Shown: positions 1 to 11,204 of the stretch, piece after piece | Layout of the letters: the number at the start of each line of letters is the position of its first letter | How positions within the stretch are numbered: position 1 is the stretch's first letter | The notes under the pieces: generated by a model | Told to the model about the DNA's origin: nothing | The model's input: the letters and a program-made list of their open reading frames with translations, nothing else | Databases searched by the model: none | Program-made: the position numbers and the translations under genes | Assembly (NCBI GenBank): GCA_963681505.1 | Contig: OY811977.1 | Coordinates: 7,951,491-8,015,490 of the forward strand | DNA length: 64,000 nucleotides | From: Eunapius fragilis | Taxonomy: Eukaryota; Porifera; Demospongiae; Spongillida; Spongillidae | Reading direction: 5' to 3'

Positions 1-120
1 GGGCCAATTGGTTCGACGGGCCCAATTGGTGCGATCTACCACGTACAAAAAAAATTACGGCGTGACCTAAAACAGTTTCTATATGTAAACAGCTGCTTGA
101 GATATTTCTATTAACATCAG

Positions 121-611
121 GAATACTGTGATCTTGATGTGAAGAATGCCAAGGAACAGACAGCTCTTCACATAGCTCTGGTTGCTGGACAACTGACAGT
201 TGCAGAGAGGCTGGTTGGCTATGGTGCAGATGTTAATTGTGCAGATAAGGATGGTGATACCCCCCTCCATTATTCATTTGTGCTACCGAAGACCACAGGG
301 TTGCCAAAGAATACTCCTCAGCTGCTCACAGTACTCATATTTAAATCATTTGTGCTACTGCAGACCTGCTTATTTTCATTTTTCCCCTTAAGATTCAAGA
401 CAAAATTCAATCCAAGATTCCAAATGATAATGAGATGATCAACAAAGTAGTATGGGCAAGTTTCCTGGTCCAGGAGGGTGCCGATACGGAGATTAAAAAC
501 AAGAAAGGAAGGACTGCATTGCAAGCATGTGAAGATCAGTATGCTGACATTATCACCCAGTTTAAAGCAACAAAAGGGTATGATATCACTAAGGATTTCA
601 TTGTACTATAG
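121..611 (+). CDS. Mind-bomb-like ankyrin-repeat protein, last two exons
   Basis: Two exons, 121-330 and 393-611, joined in frame by a 62-bp GT-AG intron; the first follows a good acceptor at 119-120. Exon 1 encodes an ankyrin repeat (QTALHIALVAGQLTVAERL, then YGADVN and KDGDTPLH). Exon 2 encodes FLVQEGAD, then IKNKKGRTALQAC and a short tail ending in TAG at 609-611. Repeat order, the KDGDTPLH box and the final NKKGxxxLxxC unit resemble the C-terminal ankyrin block of Mind-bomb E3 ligases (Notch ligand endocytosis). No RING domain is in view, so the protein may be only an ankyrin relative. The stop overlaps a possible donor (TATAG|GTAAAG), so the gene could continue by alternative splicing. 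The 5' part lies outside the window or in unrecognised exons. Confidence 0.7.
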
Positions 612-1027
612 GTAAAGTTAAAAACAAAAATGAAAACACAGTGGTGGTAGTCAAATATCAATTGATTACAAATAATATACAATTTGATAATATCTGGTCA
701 CTAAAGGGTTTTAGATAATTAAAATTGTGAGAAGTCGATGTTACAGAGAACAGAGTTAATGTTACAGCAGGAAATTAGAGGGATAACAACTCAATAATTA
801 TCTTACATTGTACGCTGTGAAGGTCGAGTGTTTGTATATACCAGTGAACAGTGATTGTGAAATAGAAGACATACATGATAGTGTGAATTTGATTTCAGAT
901 CTTATCATGGATGTTTACGCCCTAAAAAATCTAGTCATTCTGAAGCTTTACATGTAAGTATTTTACGTAAGCTCATTATTCAAGGACAAAGGCAGTTAAG
1001 GTAATATAAGTGCCATGCCAAAAACAT
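612..1027. other. Non-coding spacer
   Basis: AT-rich; no credible exon, hairpin or repeat was seen. Confidence 0.5.
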
Positions 1028-1242
<215 letters not shown>

Positions 1243-1296
1243 ATTTAGATTTGTATATTATTACTACAATATATATACTAGCGCTAAATTTAAAAA

Positions 1297-1328
1297 TAAT
1301 CAGCCCGTGAAAAATCACGGGCTGATTA
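1297..1328. repeat. Perfect 14-bp inverted repeat, AAAA loop
   Basis: Arm TAATCAGCCCGTGA at 1297-1310 pairs with TCACGGGCTGATTA at 1315-1328. It is probably the core of a foldback element; no target-site duplication is recognisable. Confidence 0.8.
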
Positions 1329-1329
1329 A

Positions 1330-3848
1330 ATTCTAAATAGTCTTTAACATGCATGCCCCGTGCTACATCATCCAAGCACGTTCGTTGACTGTTTTATGAA
1401 GAGGTTTGCGCGCTTGGATCGCTCTTTGCATCTTCCTGTGGCGTCCCGCTAGGAGCAGCTTAAAACATATGTATGACATGGTTACGTTGTGTGATGTAAT
1501 TAACACAAAGGGTTCTCAGACCCCTTACAATAAATTATAATTCATTTTGAACAAATAATCGCGTATATAATCTACCACCTGTCACAGCGATTCGATTGCC
1601 CTGCCGCGGGCCCGTAACGTCACGTAAATTCATTTGTAACCCTGACGTGACGGATAACGTTGTCATCAGGCTTACGTACCCGCGTTCGGACGATTACTTA
1701 CGGGGATAAGGTGCGGCCGTAATATTCATCCGTGAGTATGATGTACTTGATCCCGCCGTCTGCATGCACGCAGCTAGAGGCCTTAACTTTTTTAGGGATC
1801 GTTTGACACGGCTAGCTGAATCTTCACCTATTAGAGTCGATATAGGTTAAAATAATTCACCAACAGCACACCTTTTATACAAACCTCCTCTTTATCAAAG
1901 TTCTTCTATTCAATTCTGCTAAAAGACGCTAATTTCGTAACCCGCGAAAATTTACAATGTAAATTTTCACATTTACTATGTAAATTTTCACATTTTGATT
2001 TTACGAAAGGGTTTACGGACTTATGATAAGATTGAATGTTAAATCGATACACGATTGAACGATTTAAGTTTATTAAGTTAGTCCATATAGCGGCGTGGTC
2101 TCTGCAGCCGCGTGATATATAATGGATTCACAGCTATTTTAAACCTCGTATGACGTCGTGACGTATGCAGTTACCGCATACGATCAAAATTAGTGATTTC
2201 CGTAAATTTCGCAACTACGTAACCACTAACGCTGCGCTGCAGGTGTGAAAGAAAAAGCAATCCACCACAGAGGAGAAATGAATATATTACAGAATCACCA
2301 GGGCACTTTGCGAGCATTTAGAAATATTAGAGGATTTTTGAATATATATTAATAAGTAGGATATGGGGTGGAACAGTACTGATTTCAAGTTACTAGGTTC
2401 AATAGTGAGTTATTAACATTTAAGACGATCATTTGCTTTAAAGTTATTAAGGTTGAAGCTGTTAAGTGGTAAATATTTTAAATAACCACCTTAGTAACAA
2501 TAAGGATAACCATCATAAATTATTCCAGTATAAAATGAAGTACAAAACACTATTTGATTTGGTAATGGTTATTTAACGGTGCGTTATTAAAACTCAAAGT
2601 TAATAAAAACGCAGTGGTTATATAGCTTTTTCATGTTTGATTTCTGAATTTTAACAAGTAAAACGCCAAAACGCCAATCAAATTTCATACTTTTTCAAAG
2701 CGTTATTCTGTACGCTATTAATTAAAAGTTGTCGTAAATTGTTTTGTCAATTTAGTTAATTGATTTTATCTTTTGAAACGAATAGTAACAATGGGGTTTG
2801 TATTTGACTAAACGTGGTTACTGTACGTTCATAAATTCATTTAGATTGACAATCCTATTAAGGAATTTATATTCATTTAAAAGCGTTGCGCTCTTTTGGA
2901 AATACCCTTTATAAAACAGGGTGCTACATTAGAATACGTGATGTTCATGCTAGTGTGACTATGTGGTACTGAAATATGGTCTTATTTTGGGCATAGCACA
3001 CCGGTGTCCTTAGATATAATCTTGACATCAGATCCAATTCCAGCACAATATTAGAATGTTACTCTTACATTGAATTGGTGAGAATTAATTGATGAATTGT
3101 TCCATTGGTATACAGGTAAATAAGGCAAGTTGGTATCATCATCATTCCATGCAACTTCAATTTATGGCTAGCTACTGGGTGTCAAATTTACACAAGGTCA
3201 CTTCAATATGATTGCTACCAGTGTAGAGAATAGTTTTTAAAAATCCGAATTGCACACAATGGTATGTGAAGCAAGAATTGATAAACCCAGTTATCACCAG
3301 CCAAGTGGGGTTATGTATGACAACCCTGGTTTTATTACAAAACATCTCGTATATGCGAATACCTAATCTAAAGGGTACACATCCATAAAAGCCTACATGT
3401 CTGAGGCAAGGCTTCTGTATGGAAGTGGCATTCACTTTAACATGGTTAATATTTTAGCCTACCAAAAAGGTTATTGAGGACGGGTGAAAGGCCAGATGCA
3501 ACATTGACTCCATGGCTTCAGCACCCAAAGCATCATATGCTTTTAATTAATGTTATCAATTTCTTGGCAAGATGAAAAAAAAACTGTTGAGGTACTTCAA
3601 AAACCTTTATTAATTTATAGTAGATAAAACACATCCTTCCCATATTTCTGCTATTATTGCATTCACATACCGACTTCCAAATTATACTATTTGAAATCAG
3701 TGAATGAATAGAATCAACTATGCATTCAACTATGCATTTATTTGCTTGCATTGTCATATTATTTAGGCCCCATCATCTTCAAGAAATGAAGGTATAATAT
3801 ATCGTTACATACTAACAATTTTGTTGTGAATTGGAGTTTCCTTCATAG
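1330..3848. other. Long AT-rich intergenic stretch
   Basis: No exon is recognised. The only structure noted is a 21-bp tandem duplication at 1957-1998 (atgtaaattttcacattt core twice). 5' exons of the following kinase may be hidden here, because its first recognised exon starts one base into a codon. Confidence 0.45.
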
Positions 3849-5234
3849 ACTGTTGGGACATCGAACTGAAAGAGAAACTTGGAGAAGGAGGACAAGGAGC
3901 TGTGTACAAAGCGTTGATGAAATCAAATGGAAAGTTAATTGCTGCAAAGAAAGTAAATATAGCATCTGTAGCCACTGCTGAAAAGGAGGTATAGTTCACA
4001 CATACTGCTCAGCTTATAGTTTAGTGGGTTGCTTGATAATTCTCCAGCTTTCAGCATTAAAGGGAGTAAAACATAAGAATATTGTGCAGTTTTTAGGTGT
4101 CACAAAGCACAGTGATGGAGGCACATTGTTATTAATGGGTAAAAAATATAGCAATTAATTCAAAACCAAAATCACTTACAAAATTTGTTTTCTAGAGCTT
4201 GCTGAGGATTCCTTGTACCATGCAGTTCGTAAGCTTATCCCTGACACCAAAAGAAGCATAAGTTGGGCCACCCAAGTTGCACGAGGTGATGATCACTATG
4301 CAAACTTTAATGTATTCATTTACACTATGAGGTTTGTAGGAATGCGCTATCTCCATTTTGATGCTCCTGAGACAATACTCCATGGGGATTTGAAATCCCT
4401 AAATGGTTGGTTCTATTTTCTTTGTTTTTTACACACTTGAATGATAAATCATATAGTTCTTTCGTTTCCTGATGGCATTGTAAAAGTAAGTATTCAGTTT
4501 TTGGTTGCTTTGTTATTTCATCTCCGAATGCTCAACAGATCAGTGATTTTGGATGTGCAAAGGTTTTCAAAATGACGCATGCAACAAAAACAGCCATCAG
4601 TGTATTCTGGTCAGCCCCTGAGGTTCGTAATTGTGTATAATCAGACTTTTAACTCAATCGTTGCACCTAAACCCCTGCCTGTGATTGAAGCTTTTTTCAG
4701 AACCACAAAAGCCTAACCTTGCTTGTGATGTTTACTCTTTCGGCATACTGCTTTGGGAGATGGTGACTCACAAGGAACCATATGATGGCATGGGCCTTGA
4801 GGCCATTATTGCCCTAGTAATAAATGAAAATAAGGTATTAACACCATTGACATTGCAATAATTGCATCAGTTATACAATTATTTCACAGCGTCCTGATAT
4901 TCCATCATCAAGTTCAGAATTTCTTTCTACTTTGATGCAGCAGTGCTGGGATAGAGATCCCAAAGTAAATTATTTTAGATCTAAAAACAGTACTAAAATT
5001 TTATAATGATGCATATAGAAACGACCTACATTTAAGACAATTCTACAAGTACTGGAGGAGGAAAAAAAAGATGTAAGAGTTTTGAATTGTGTATGAATGC
5101 AATATGGGGTATGTATTGTCAATATAAATTTAATACAATTCATGCTGACGAAATTAAGCATAGCATATTTTCACATTCAGACCTCTACAGGAAAATCCAA
5201 ATCTCACCCACTTGAAGGTACACAGATTAATTGA
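3849..5234 (+). CDS. Tyrosine-kinase-like (TKL/MLK-like) protein kinase, paralogue 1
   Basis: Ten exons with GT-AG borders: 3849-3988, 4048-4138, 4196-4285, 4340-4405, 4457-4485, 4539-4622, 4691-4834, 4890-4964, 5019-5072, 5181-5234. Reading frame holds across every junction. Motifs in order: glycine loop GEGGQGAVYKA, ATP-lysine in LIAAKKV, SWATQVARGMRYLH helix, catalytic loop HGDLKSLN, DFGCAK, short activation segment, SAPE, DVYSFGILLWEMVTHKEPY, and RDP(K)KRPTF near the end. This is a near-complete kinase domain of the TKL group. The HRD arginine is glycine (HGD), making it a non-RD kinase. The first exon starts in phase 1, so an N-terminal exon is missing from this annotation. Substrate and pathway are unknown. 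Confidence 0.85.
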
Positions 5235-5339
5235 TGCAGGGTACTCCTAAGTATGAATATAATGTTGTAAGCTTTTATCACATTGGCATCATGATTTTAT
5301 CCTACAAGTACATCCTTAGATTTGTTATATACTCCCCAA

Positions 5340-6665
5340 TTTTTGTATTAATATGTTACAAGCATGGTACATAGATGATGGGACAAGTGTAGTACTTTGA
5401 TAATGAGGCGCTGCCAGGTCCCAAGGCTGCTGTTTATTATGCACTCTCTTTAACAGAAAAGCTGGGTCCATCTTTGGTCATTATCATTAATGTACCCAAG
5501 TGTGAGGGATTCAGTCACCATGTTTCCACCCACTATGAACGTTACACACTGTTCTCATTTGGATATTCATGGTGCTCCACATGGTGAATACTTATTTTGT
5601 GCTGGTTTCTTTGCTAATAAGCATGCTGAAGTTCGGAAACTACTTTCTAGGCTTGAGCAAGTTTTCTCTATTGACCCACAGGTTGGGTTCAGTTTGTTAT
5701 ATCTCTACAGTGGCTGTCGTAGGATGGTGCATTTCCTGGTTAATTCCTCCAAGTCTTGCCCATGATCCCTCGAAGATGTTGGGCAATGATATAAGGCAAA
5801 CTGCCTATCCTTGGTCCAATCGGAACAGCCTGGCATCAGCTTAAATTGGTGTTGATGTTTGGTGGTCTTCGCTTTTGCTCCCTCTCTCACCATTCATGTG
5901 CAGCTTTTATTTCATCTTTTTGTTCATCAGGCTTTGGCACTGCAGACAATCTTCATCTTCACCATGCTTTAATGGCATGGCCTCATCTCCAGATACCATC
6001 ACACCAGAGTCAGTCATTGAGTCCCATCATTCCCAATGGAATCTTTCTGCTAAGCTGGATAGTCTAGCATTTAATAGCTTTACCATACATCATCTCCAGC
6101 AGATAAAGCCCACTTTCTCTCAACACCAGCTACTTCTGCTTCCACTTGGATCACTGCCCTTACCTTGGTAGAACCTAAGGATCCACTTGGCCACCATGCA
6201 CTATCATGCTTTTGAGATGGTGACATTGTAATTGTCATAATCAGCTGTGGCACATCTTTGTAGAAATTGTCATAGTGCACATTTAGATGTGAAGATAGAA
6301 GTCTCCAGCAGCTTTGACTTGACAGTGACATCTCCTCTAACTCCTTTGTCTCTATCCGAGGCAAGTGTCACTTCTGGCACAGCAGCCATAGTGGCTGAGC
6401 AAAGAAAGCACCTTGCCAATGACTACAAATGCCACACTCTGGGTTGGACTTGCATTCCCATAGCTGTTGAGTGCTATGGTAACTGGGGTTCTGAAGCCAG
6501 ACAAACGTCGCATTTTATTTAGCGGTACTTTAGCTTCATGTATTTCATTCAGTCTTCCTTAGAATCTTGATGGATCTATATGGGAAGATGAATACAACAC
6601 TCGTTAGATGTAAGACAAGGGCACTACTAGCTAGATCTTTGGATAGTTATGTCCCATTACATCAT
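5340..6665 (+). mobile_element. LINE fragment, REL-endonuclease family, copy 1
   Basis: Non-LTR retrotransposon remnant. WYIDDGT (reverse transcriptase YxDD box) is readable near 5366. RT thumb, NVPKC and IDPQV pieces follow at 5440-5700, then GGL..SLSHHS, then DPLGHHALSC (zinc knuckle) near 6175-6230. The C-terminal nuclease region (FDLTVTSPL, RKHLANDYKC, LGWTCIPIAVECYGNWG) spans 6290-6500 and LYGKMN to ARS ends the ORF near 6640. Several frame changes: dead. The CCHC knuckle followed by a restriction-like endonuclease resembles the R2/NeSL/Hero-type LINEs; the exact clade is not settled. Confidence 0.8.
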
Positions 6666-6789
6666 GTTTATTGTTACTTGCATGTCTCAGTTGGATGTGC
6701 TATTATACATAATAAAGTTATAATTTTATTTACCATACCATTACATATGTATGACTTTAACACACTAAAGCTAATAACACTCATACATG

Positions 6790-7530
6790 AAAATTTATGG
6801 GCTACGCCAGACTCAAAGCTGTTTTCCATGACCGGCTCATGCCTGGCTTAGGGCTATTCCTTTTCCTAGATTGGCTTGGACCTTAAATCCGCAGAAATGC
6901 AGGGCCCTTAAGTTCTGGCTAGGCTTACCTTTAGGTTCTCATACAGACTATGCCCTCATTTTCTTCAACCCTTGATGCAACAGGCCATTTGCATCATTCA
7001 GAATCTGTAGGCATGGTGATTTTGCCATAGCCCATCACAACCACCTCTGGGACTGTTTGTCAGACTTCTCCCAACAGGCAGGTCTTGCTCCTGAAATTGA
7101 GAAGAACTTTAACTTGATTGCAAGGATCTCATGTGCCCTGCTGATGTCCTTATGCCAAACTGGTCATTATCTCGCCCTGCGGCCTTTGATCTTAGGATGC
7201 TTCATCCTCTTAACTCAGCCAAACTTCTAGAAGTGAGTTTGATCTCAGGGCCCACAGCTGAGAGGGGAAAAAAAAAGAAAAACATAGAACGCATGATGAT
7301 GCCTGTAATGCTAGGGGATGGTCTTGCATCCCTCTAGTGGTTGAAACGTATAGTGGATGGGGTCTTGAAGCTATAACAATATTTGCCTGCCATTTTAAAC
7401 AAATTACTAGGCTTCTGTAGCAGACAACCTACAAAAGCTTCATTAAATGAACTGCGTTGCCATCTGTAAATTCTGTTACTGAGGCAAAATGCTCAGGCGT
7501 TGCTGGCCAATGCTTTGCCTGCCAAGCTCA
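6790..7530 (+). mobile_element. LINE fragment, diverged relative, copy 2
   Basis: Same C-terminal architecture as copy 1 but more diverged: RLMPGLGLF-type start, KFWLGLPLGSHTDYAL, HHNHLWDCLSDFSQQAG, PADVLMPNWSLSRPAAFDL at about 7130-7190, and a GLEAITIFACHFKQITRLL-like tail. Several stops and frame changes. Confidence 0.65.
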
Positions 7531-7607
7531 TTACTTATGAATTATCTAAGACATCCATATTACTGCGTTTGTATTTAATATTATAGATAATAATGTAAAA
7601 TAAAAAT

Positions 7608-7692
7608 AAAAACAGGCCCAGATGAGACTCAGTAGAGGTGGTTTGGGTCTGCGTTCTCTCATGCTTCATGCCCCAGTTGCTAGTATTGCCTC
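7608..7692 (+). mobile_element. Short LINE piece, copy 3
   Basis: Encodes QAQMRLSRGGLGLRSLMLHA, the segment that follows the RT thumb in this LINE family. It is cut on both sides; the next 100 bp do not match. Confidence 0.6.
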
Positions 7693-7906
7693 GGTATGCC
7701 CACCAATCACACACCACCCACCTTAGCTTTTGTGCTGTGTAGATAGGCAGACTGAACACCTGCCTTGTAAGATCAATGACATCAGCCATCCTTAGAAGAA
7801 TTAAGCCCCTATGGACAGTAATGTGTTCGTTGCGTGCAATATTTTCTTATGAATGTATTAAAATATTTAAATTAAAAAAAGGCAGGACATATAAGTAAGT
7901 ACAACA

Positions 7907-8000
7907 CAGGCTAATTATCATTATATACAGTTCTACTTACAAACACATCTAATCAGGCTAATTATCATTATATACAGTTCAACTTACAAACACATCTAAT
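7907..8000. repeat. 47-bp tandem duplication
   Basis: Two adjacent copies (7907-7953, 7954-8000) beginning caggctaattatcattatat, one visible mismatch. Lies just beyond the 3' end of the minus-strand LINE fragment at 8020. Confidence 0.9.
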
Positions 8001-8019
8001 CACCTTACAGTTCACCAAC

Positions 8020-8360
8020 CTACCCTTAAACAGCTTCCCTTCCCATGATGGCCCTGGTCACAGACCTCACCAGTGACATGTTGAGGCAGCCATAAATTTC
8101 AGACAGCATTTTGGATTTGGGTATGGCATGGCTGATGGCAAGCAGAGAAGCAAGCCAGGAAGAAACACTCTGTCCCTGCAGTTGCCATACGTTTTTACAG
8201 CTAAGGGGATACACAACCATCCTAACTCCTGGCACCTGGTGTGATTGGTAGCATGCTTTCCACATTCAGAAGCATAAGCTGCTGCCACGGACATATTCAG
8301 GGTACAGAAGTAAGGGTTGAAGTGACTATACCCTGAAACCTGCATTGCCATAAAAATCTT
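8020..8360 (-). mobile_element. LINE 3' fragment, copy 4
   Basis: Minus strand encodes C-terminal nuclease and tail: NMSVAAAYASECGKHATN, CQELGWLCIPLAVKTYGNC, then SKMLSEIYGCLNMSLVRSV. The frame changes once in the middle. Confidence 0.75.
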
Positions 8361-8689
8361 CCGAACACTTTATTTTACCTTGTAATCAGTATACAATTAA
8401 GCAACGAGACCTTGTTGTGACAGTATGCGGAACGGTTTGTCTTCTAATCATAACAGGGGCAAAATCTCATTCACCCACTGGTCTTCACCTGCTGGGGAGC
8501 CTCTGTACTTAGAGGGCCTTAGGTTATGAAATTAATTTAATTTATTTATTTCTCTATAATACATGCACTTCCTATATAAGCGCCTCGCCGACCGGTTGGC
8601 GTCAAAGCGGGGATTGCCCTACAGACAAAATATTGCATGGATGGCTTGTCGTTTTCCCTCCTCCGTTCCTCAATACAGTCATTGGCGGC

Positions 8690-8790
8690 ATGCTTTCCAC
8701 ATTCCGAAGCTTAAGCTGTGCCCCCACGGATGTATACTGCACGGCATGTTCAGGGTACAGAAGTAAGGGTTGAAGAGACCATAACGTCAA
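8690..8790 (-). mobile_element. LINE 3' fragment, partial repeat of copy 4
   Basis: About 95 bp match 8250-8335 closely and in the same orientation (shared gcatgctttccacattc and gggtacagaagtaaggg). A second piece of the same minus-strand LINE lineage. Confidence 0.7.
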
Positions 8791-8799
8791 AGGATGCTG

Positions 8800-9005
8800 G
8801 CTCTCCTGGGTTCTTTGATTTCAGCAATCCCTTCTACTGGTCTGGATTTGCACCTGATAATGTCAGGTAGAACTTAGATGGTGGTTGGGTCTTGACATGT
8901 CAGGAGGCTCCCAGAGCACCTCATCCTGGTATTGCCCTTTATTGATCTTCGAGGTCACCAGGCAGCATCTTACATACATGATGGGTGTGTGGTTGAATGT
9001 AAGGG
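8800..9005 (+). mobile_element. LINE fragment, copy 5
   Basis: Plus strand encodes RMLALLGS, ISAIPSTGLDLHL and degenerate zinc-knuckle-region sequence. Abuts the minus-strand fragment at 8790, so the two are head to head. Confidence 0.5.
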
Positions 9006-9078
9006 CATGAATTATTTGGGAAAACTAGTATAGCTTGGAAAGCCTGATGATCCAGCTTCTTACACAGAGCTCTCTGCA

Positions 9079-9120
9079 GGGGTGGGGTGTGGGGGGGGGG
9101 GGGGGGGTGGGGGGGTGGGG
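9079..9120. repeat. Poly-G tract
   Basis: G-runs broken by single T. Length is likely unreliable in the assembly. Confidence 0.9.
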
Positions 9121-9229
9121 CAGGCTAGAACTGCTTCAGCTGCGATTGGCTCATGAAGGTGAACTTAGGCGGATATTATTATTATTATTATTATTAAATA
9201 ATTATTTTATTTATTTATTATTGCGTGGA

Positions 9230-10385
9230 AGCAGGCCCAGCTGAGCCTCAGCCGAGGAGGCCTTGGGCTGCGCTCCCTGTCTCATCCTGCACCAGCAGCC
9301 TTTATTGCATCGTTATGTTTCTCTGGCCTGGGTTCAAATTCTCATGTACACCTCCTCCAGTCCTTGGAGATATTTAATTCTTCAGTTCATCTCAGTCAGA
9401 CATCATACAGATCGGATCGGTACTTGAAAAGTTACCTTCTCAGAGGACTCTTTCCAGTATCTTGGATGATAATTTATTCAGAGTTCTTCAGGGTTCTCTG
9501 TCGATTGCTGACAGAGTGCGTCTTTTATCAGCATCCTCCCCACATGCTTCATCATGGCTGACAGTTATTCCATCTGAAGGTCAAGGCTTACATTTAGACC
9601 CTCCAGTATTTCAGACAGCACTGAAGTGGTGGTTAGGGCTTGGCACAGCTGAGGGTTCTGTTTGCGCACTCTGCCCAGATGAAATGTTGGATCCCCTAGG
9701 GCATCATGCCACTACTTGTAAGTGGGGTGGGGATGTGGTATTCCGCCACAACAGGTTGAGGGACATATTGGCAGAAACATGTAGGCGAGCCCACTTTAGT
9801 GTGCAAGTAGAAGCTGGCTGCAACCTTACACCAGATCACAGCCACTCTCGTCCAGCAGATGTCCTCATTTCCAACTGGGCTCTGCAAAATGGCAGCCTGT
9901 GACATATCAGTTACTTCTCCGCTGAACTCAAACATTATGTCTGAAGCGGGAGTAACTGCTGGAGCAGCTGCGCAAGCCACTGAGCTCAGAAAGCATGAGG
10001 CCAACGGTGAGAAGTGCAGCGAGTTAGGTTGGTTATGTATCCCTCTTGTGGTTGAGTCGTATGGCGCATGGGGGAAAGAGGCTATGGAGTCATTTTCGAG
10101 TCTAGCCTCTCGCCTAGCCATAACATTATCAAGGCCCAAATCTGCCGTTCTATCAGAGCTGTATGGCTGGCTCAATCTGAACCTAGTAAGGGCTAATGTG
10201 AGGGCTATAATGTCCAGATATTGCCCTCAAGATTATTTCTGAAGTGTTATTTAGTTCGTGTGTTTTGTATGTCCTACAATTGTATCTTGTATCACAATAA
10301 TAATAATAATAAATAAAAATCAATAATATTAAAAATAAAATAAAATAAATAATAAAAAATATAATAATAATTATTATTAAATCAT
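9230..10385 (+). mobile_element. LINE copy 6, best preserved C-terminal half with 3' tail
   Basis: Starts with QAQLSLSRGGLGLRSLSH at about 9235. The long frame 9462-9902 carries SSPHASSWLTVIPSEGQGLH, ALKWWLGL, zinc knuckle CALCP..LGHHATTCKWGGD, RHNRLRDI and SHSRPADVLISNW. One frameshift near 9880 moves to the frame 9859-10242 (CDISVTSPLNS, RKHEANG, LGWLCIPLVVESYGAWG, LYGWLNLNLVRANVRAIMSR, stop 10240-10242). A 3' tail of TAA/AATAA runs follows to about 10380. Truncated at the 5' end and defective. Confidence 0.85.
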
Positions 10386-10415
10386 GCAAGAAACAATTGT
10401 ACACCACTCACAAGG

Positions 10416-10635
10416 TTAAAAAGCAAGGAAACAGGTTTTATCAGAAGGGAAAATGTAATAGTCCTATATTTAGCACAGAAACAGCATATGCCTTAGTCGA
10501 AGTATGCTTAATATAGGACTATTACATTTTCCTTTCTGATAAAACTTGTTTCCTTGCTTTTTACAATAGTATACTATTTGCCTGCAAAACTTATATCCCA
10601 CCAACTTTCTCAGAGAGAATGTTTTTATTTACTTG
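10416..10635. mobile_element. MITE family A, copy 1 (left end missing)
   Basis: Inverted arms of about 55 bp (10417-10473 and 10509-10563) around a 35-bp loop. The right arm continues outward to 10633 with tatcccaccaactttctc and aatgtttttatttac, which matches the terminal sequence of the element at 36931-37196. The matching outer left end is absent, as if lost beside the LINE tail. Confidence 0.8.
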
Positions 10636-10639
10636 TGAA

Positions 10640-11200
10640 CCTTTCCAATCACTGACAACAAACATGCCATAAACCCTACCCACAAACCAATTCACACTGT
10701 GAAGGCTACCTTCCTCTGCATGCTGCAACCTTGACCGGGAGAGCAAGGCTCTAGCATTGCATCAAACTAAGGTGAGGATAAGCCTTGTCGTGATGGCCTT
10801 TGATTTGCTGCACTGCAGCTGCAGGGCCAGCCGGGTTGCTAGTCGAGAGACTGAGCACTGTGCTTCTTCACCCCAACAACCATAGGTCTCTACTGCCAAG
10901 GGGACACAGACCCAACCTAGCTCTCTGCACTCCTGATTGCTGGTCGAATGTTTGCAAGCTTCGGCATTACCAGCTGCTGACCCACCTGTAGCTCCCAATG
11001 TCTTGGAGTTAAGCAGAGAGACTACGGTTGAATCACAAGCAGCTGGCTTGCTACTCAACCAGTTTGGCACCAAGATGTCTGCTGGCCGGCTATGTGAACT
11101 ATCAGATCCTGATCCATAGCCTACTTCAAGTTTCCCACCCAACTGAGCCCTATAACTGAATTGGACAGAAACATCCCTCAGGGCATTGTGGCGCACAACA
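10640..11200 (-). mobile_element. LINE 3' fragment, copy 7
   Basis: Frame 11196-10762 encodes RHNALRDVSVQF, SHSRPADILVPNW, a degenerate nuclease core, CRELGWVCVPLAVETYGCWG and LATRLALQLQCSKSKA. The 3' sequence continues to about 10645. 5' truncated. Confidence 0.8.
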
Positions 11201-11204
11201 ACAT

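Noticed and set aside
4701-4834. Kinase 1 exon starting at 4701 (after ttttttcag)
   Set aside because: That acceptor breaks the frame. The earlier acceptor at 4689-4690 keeps the frame and matches the paralogue's LFxxxQxPNLACDV start.
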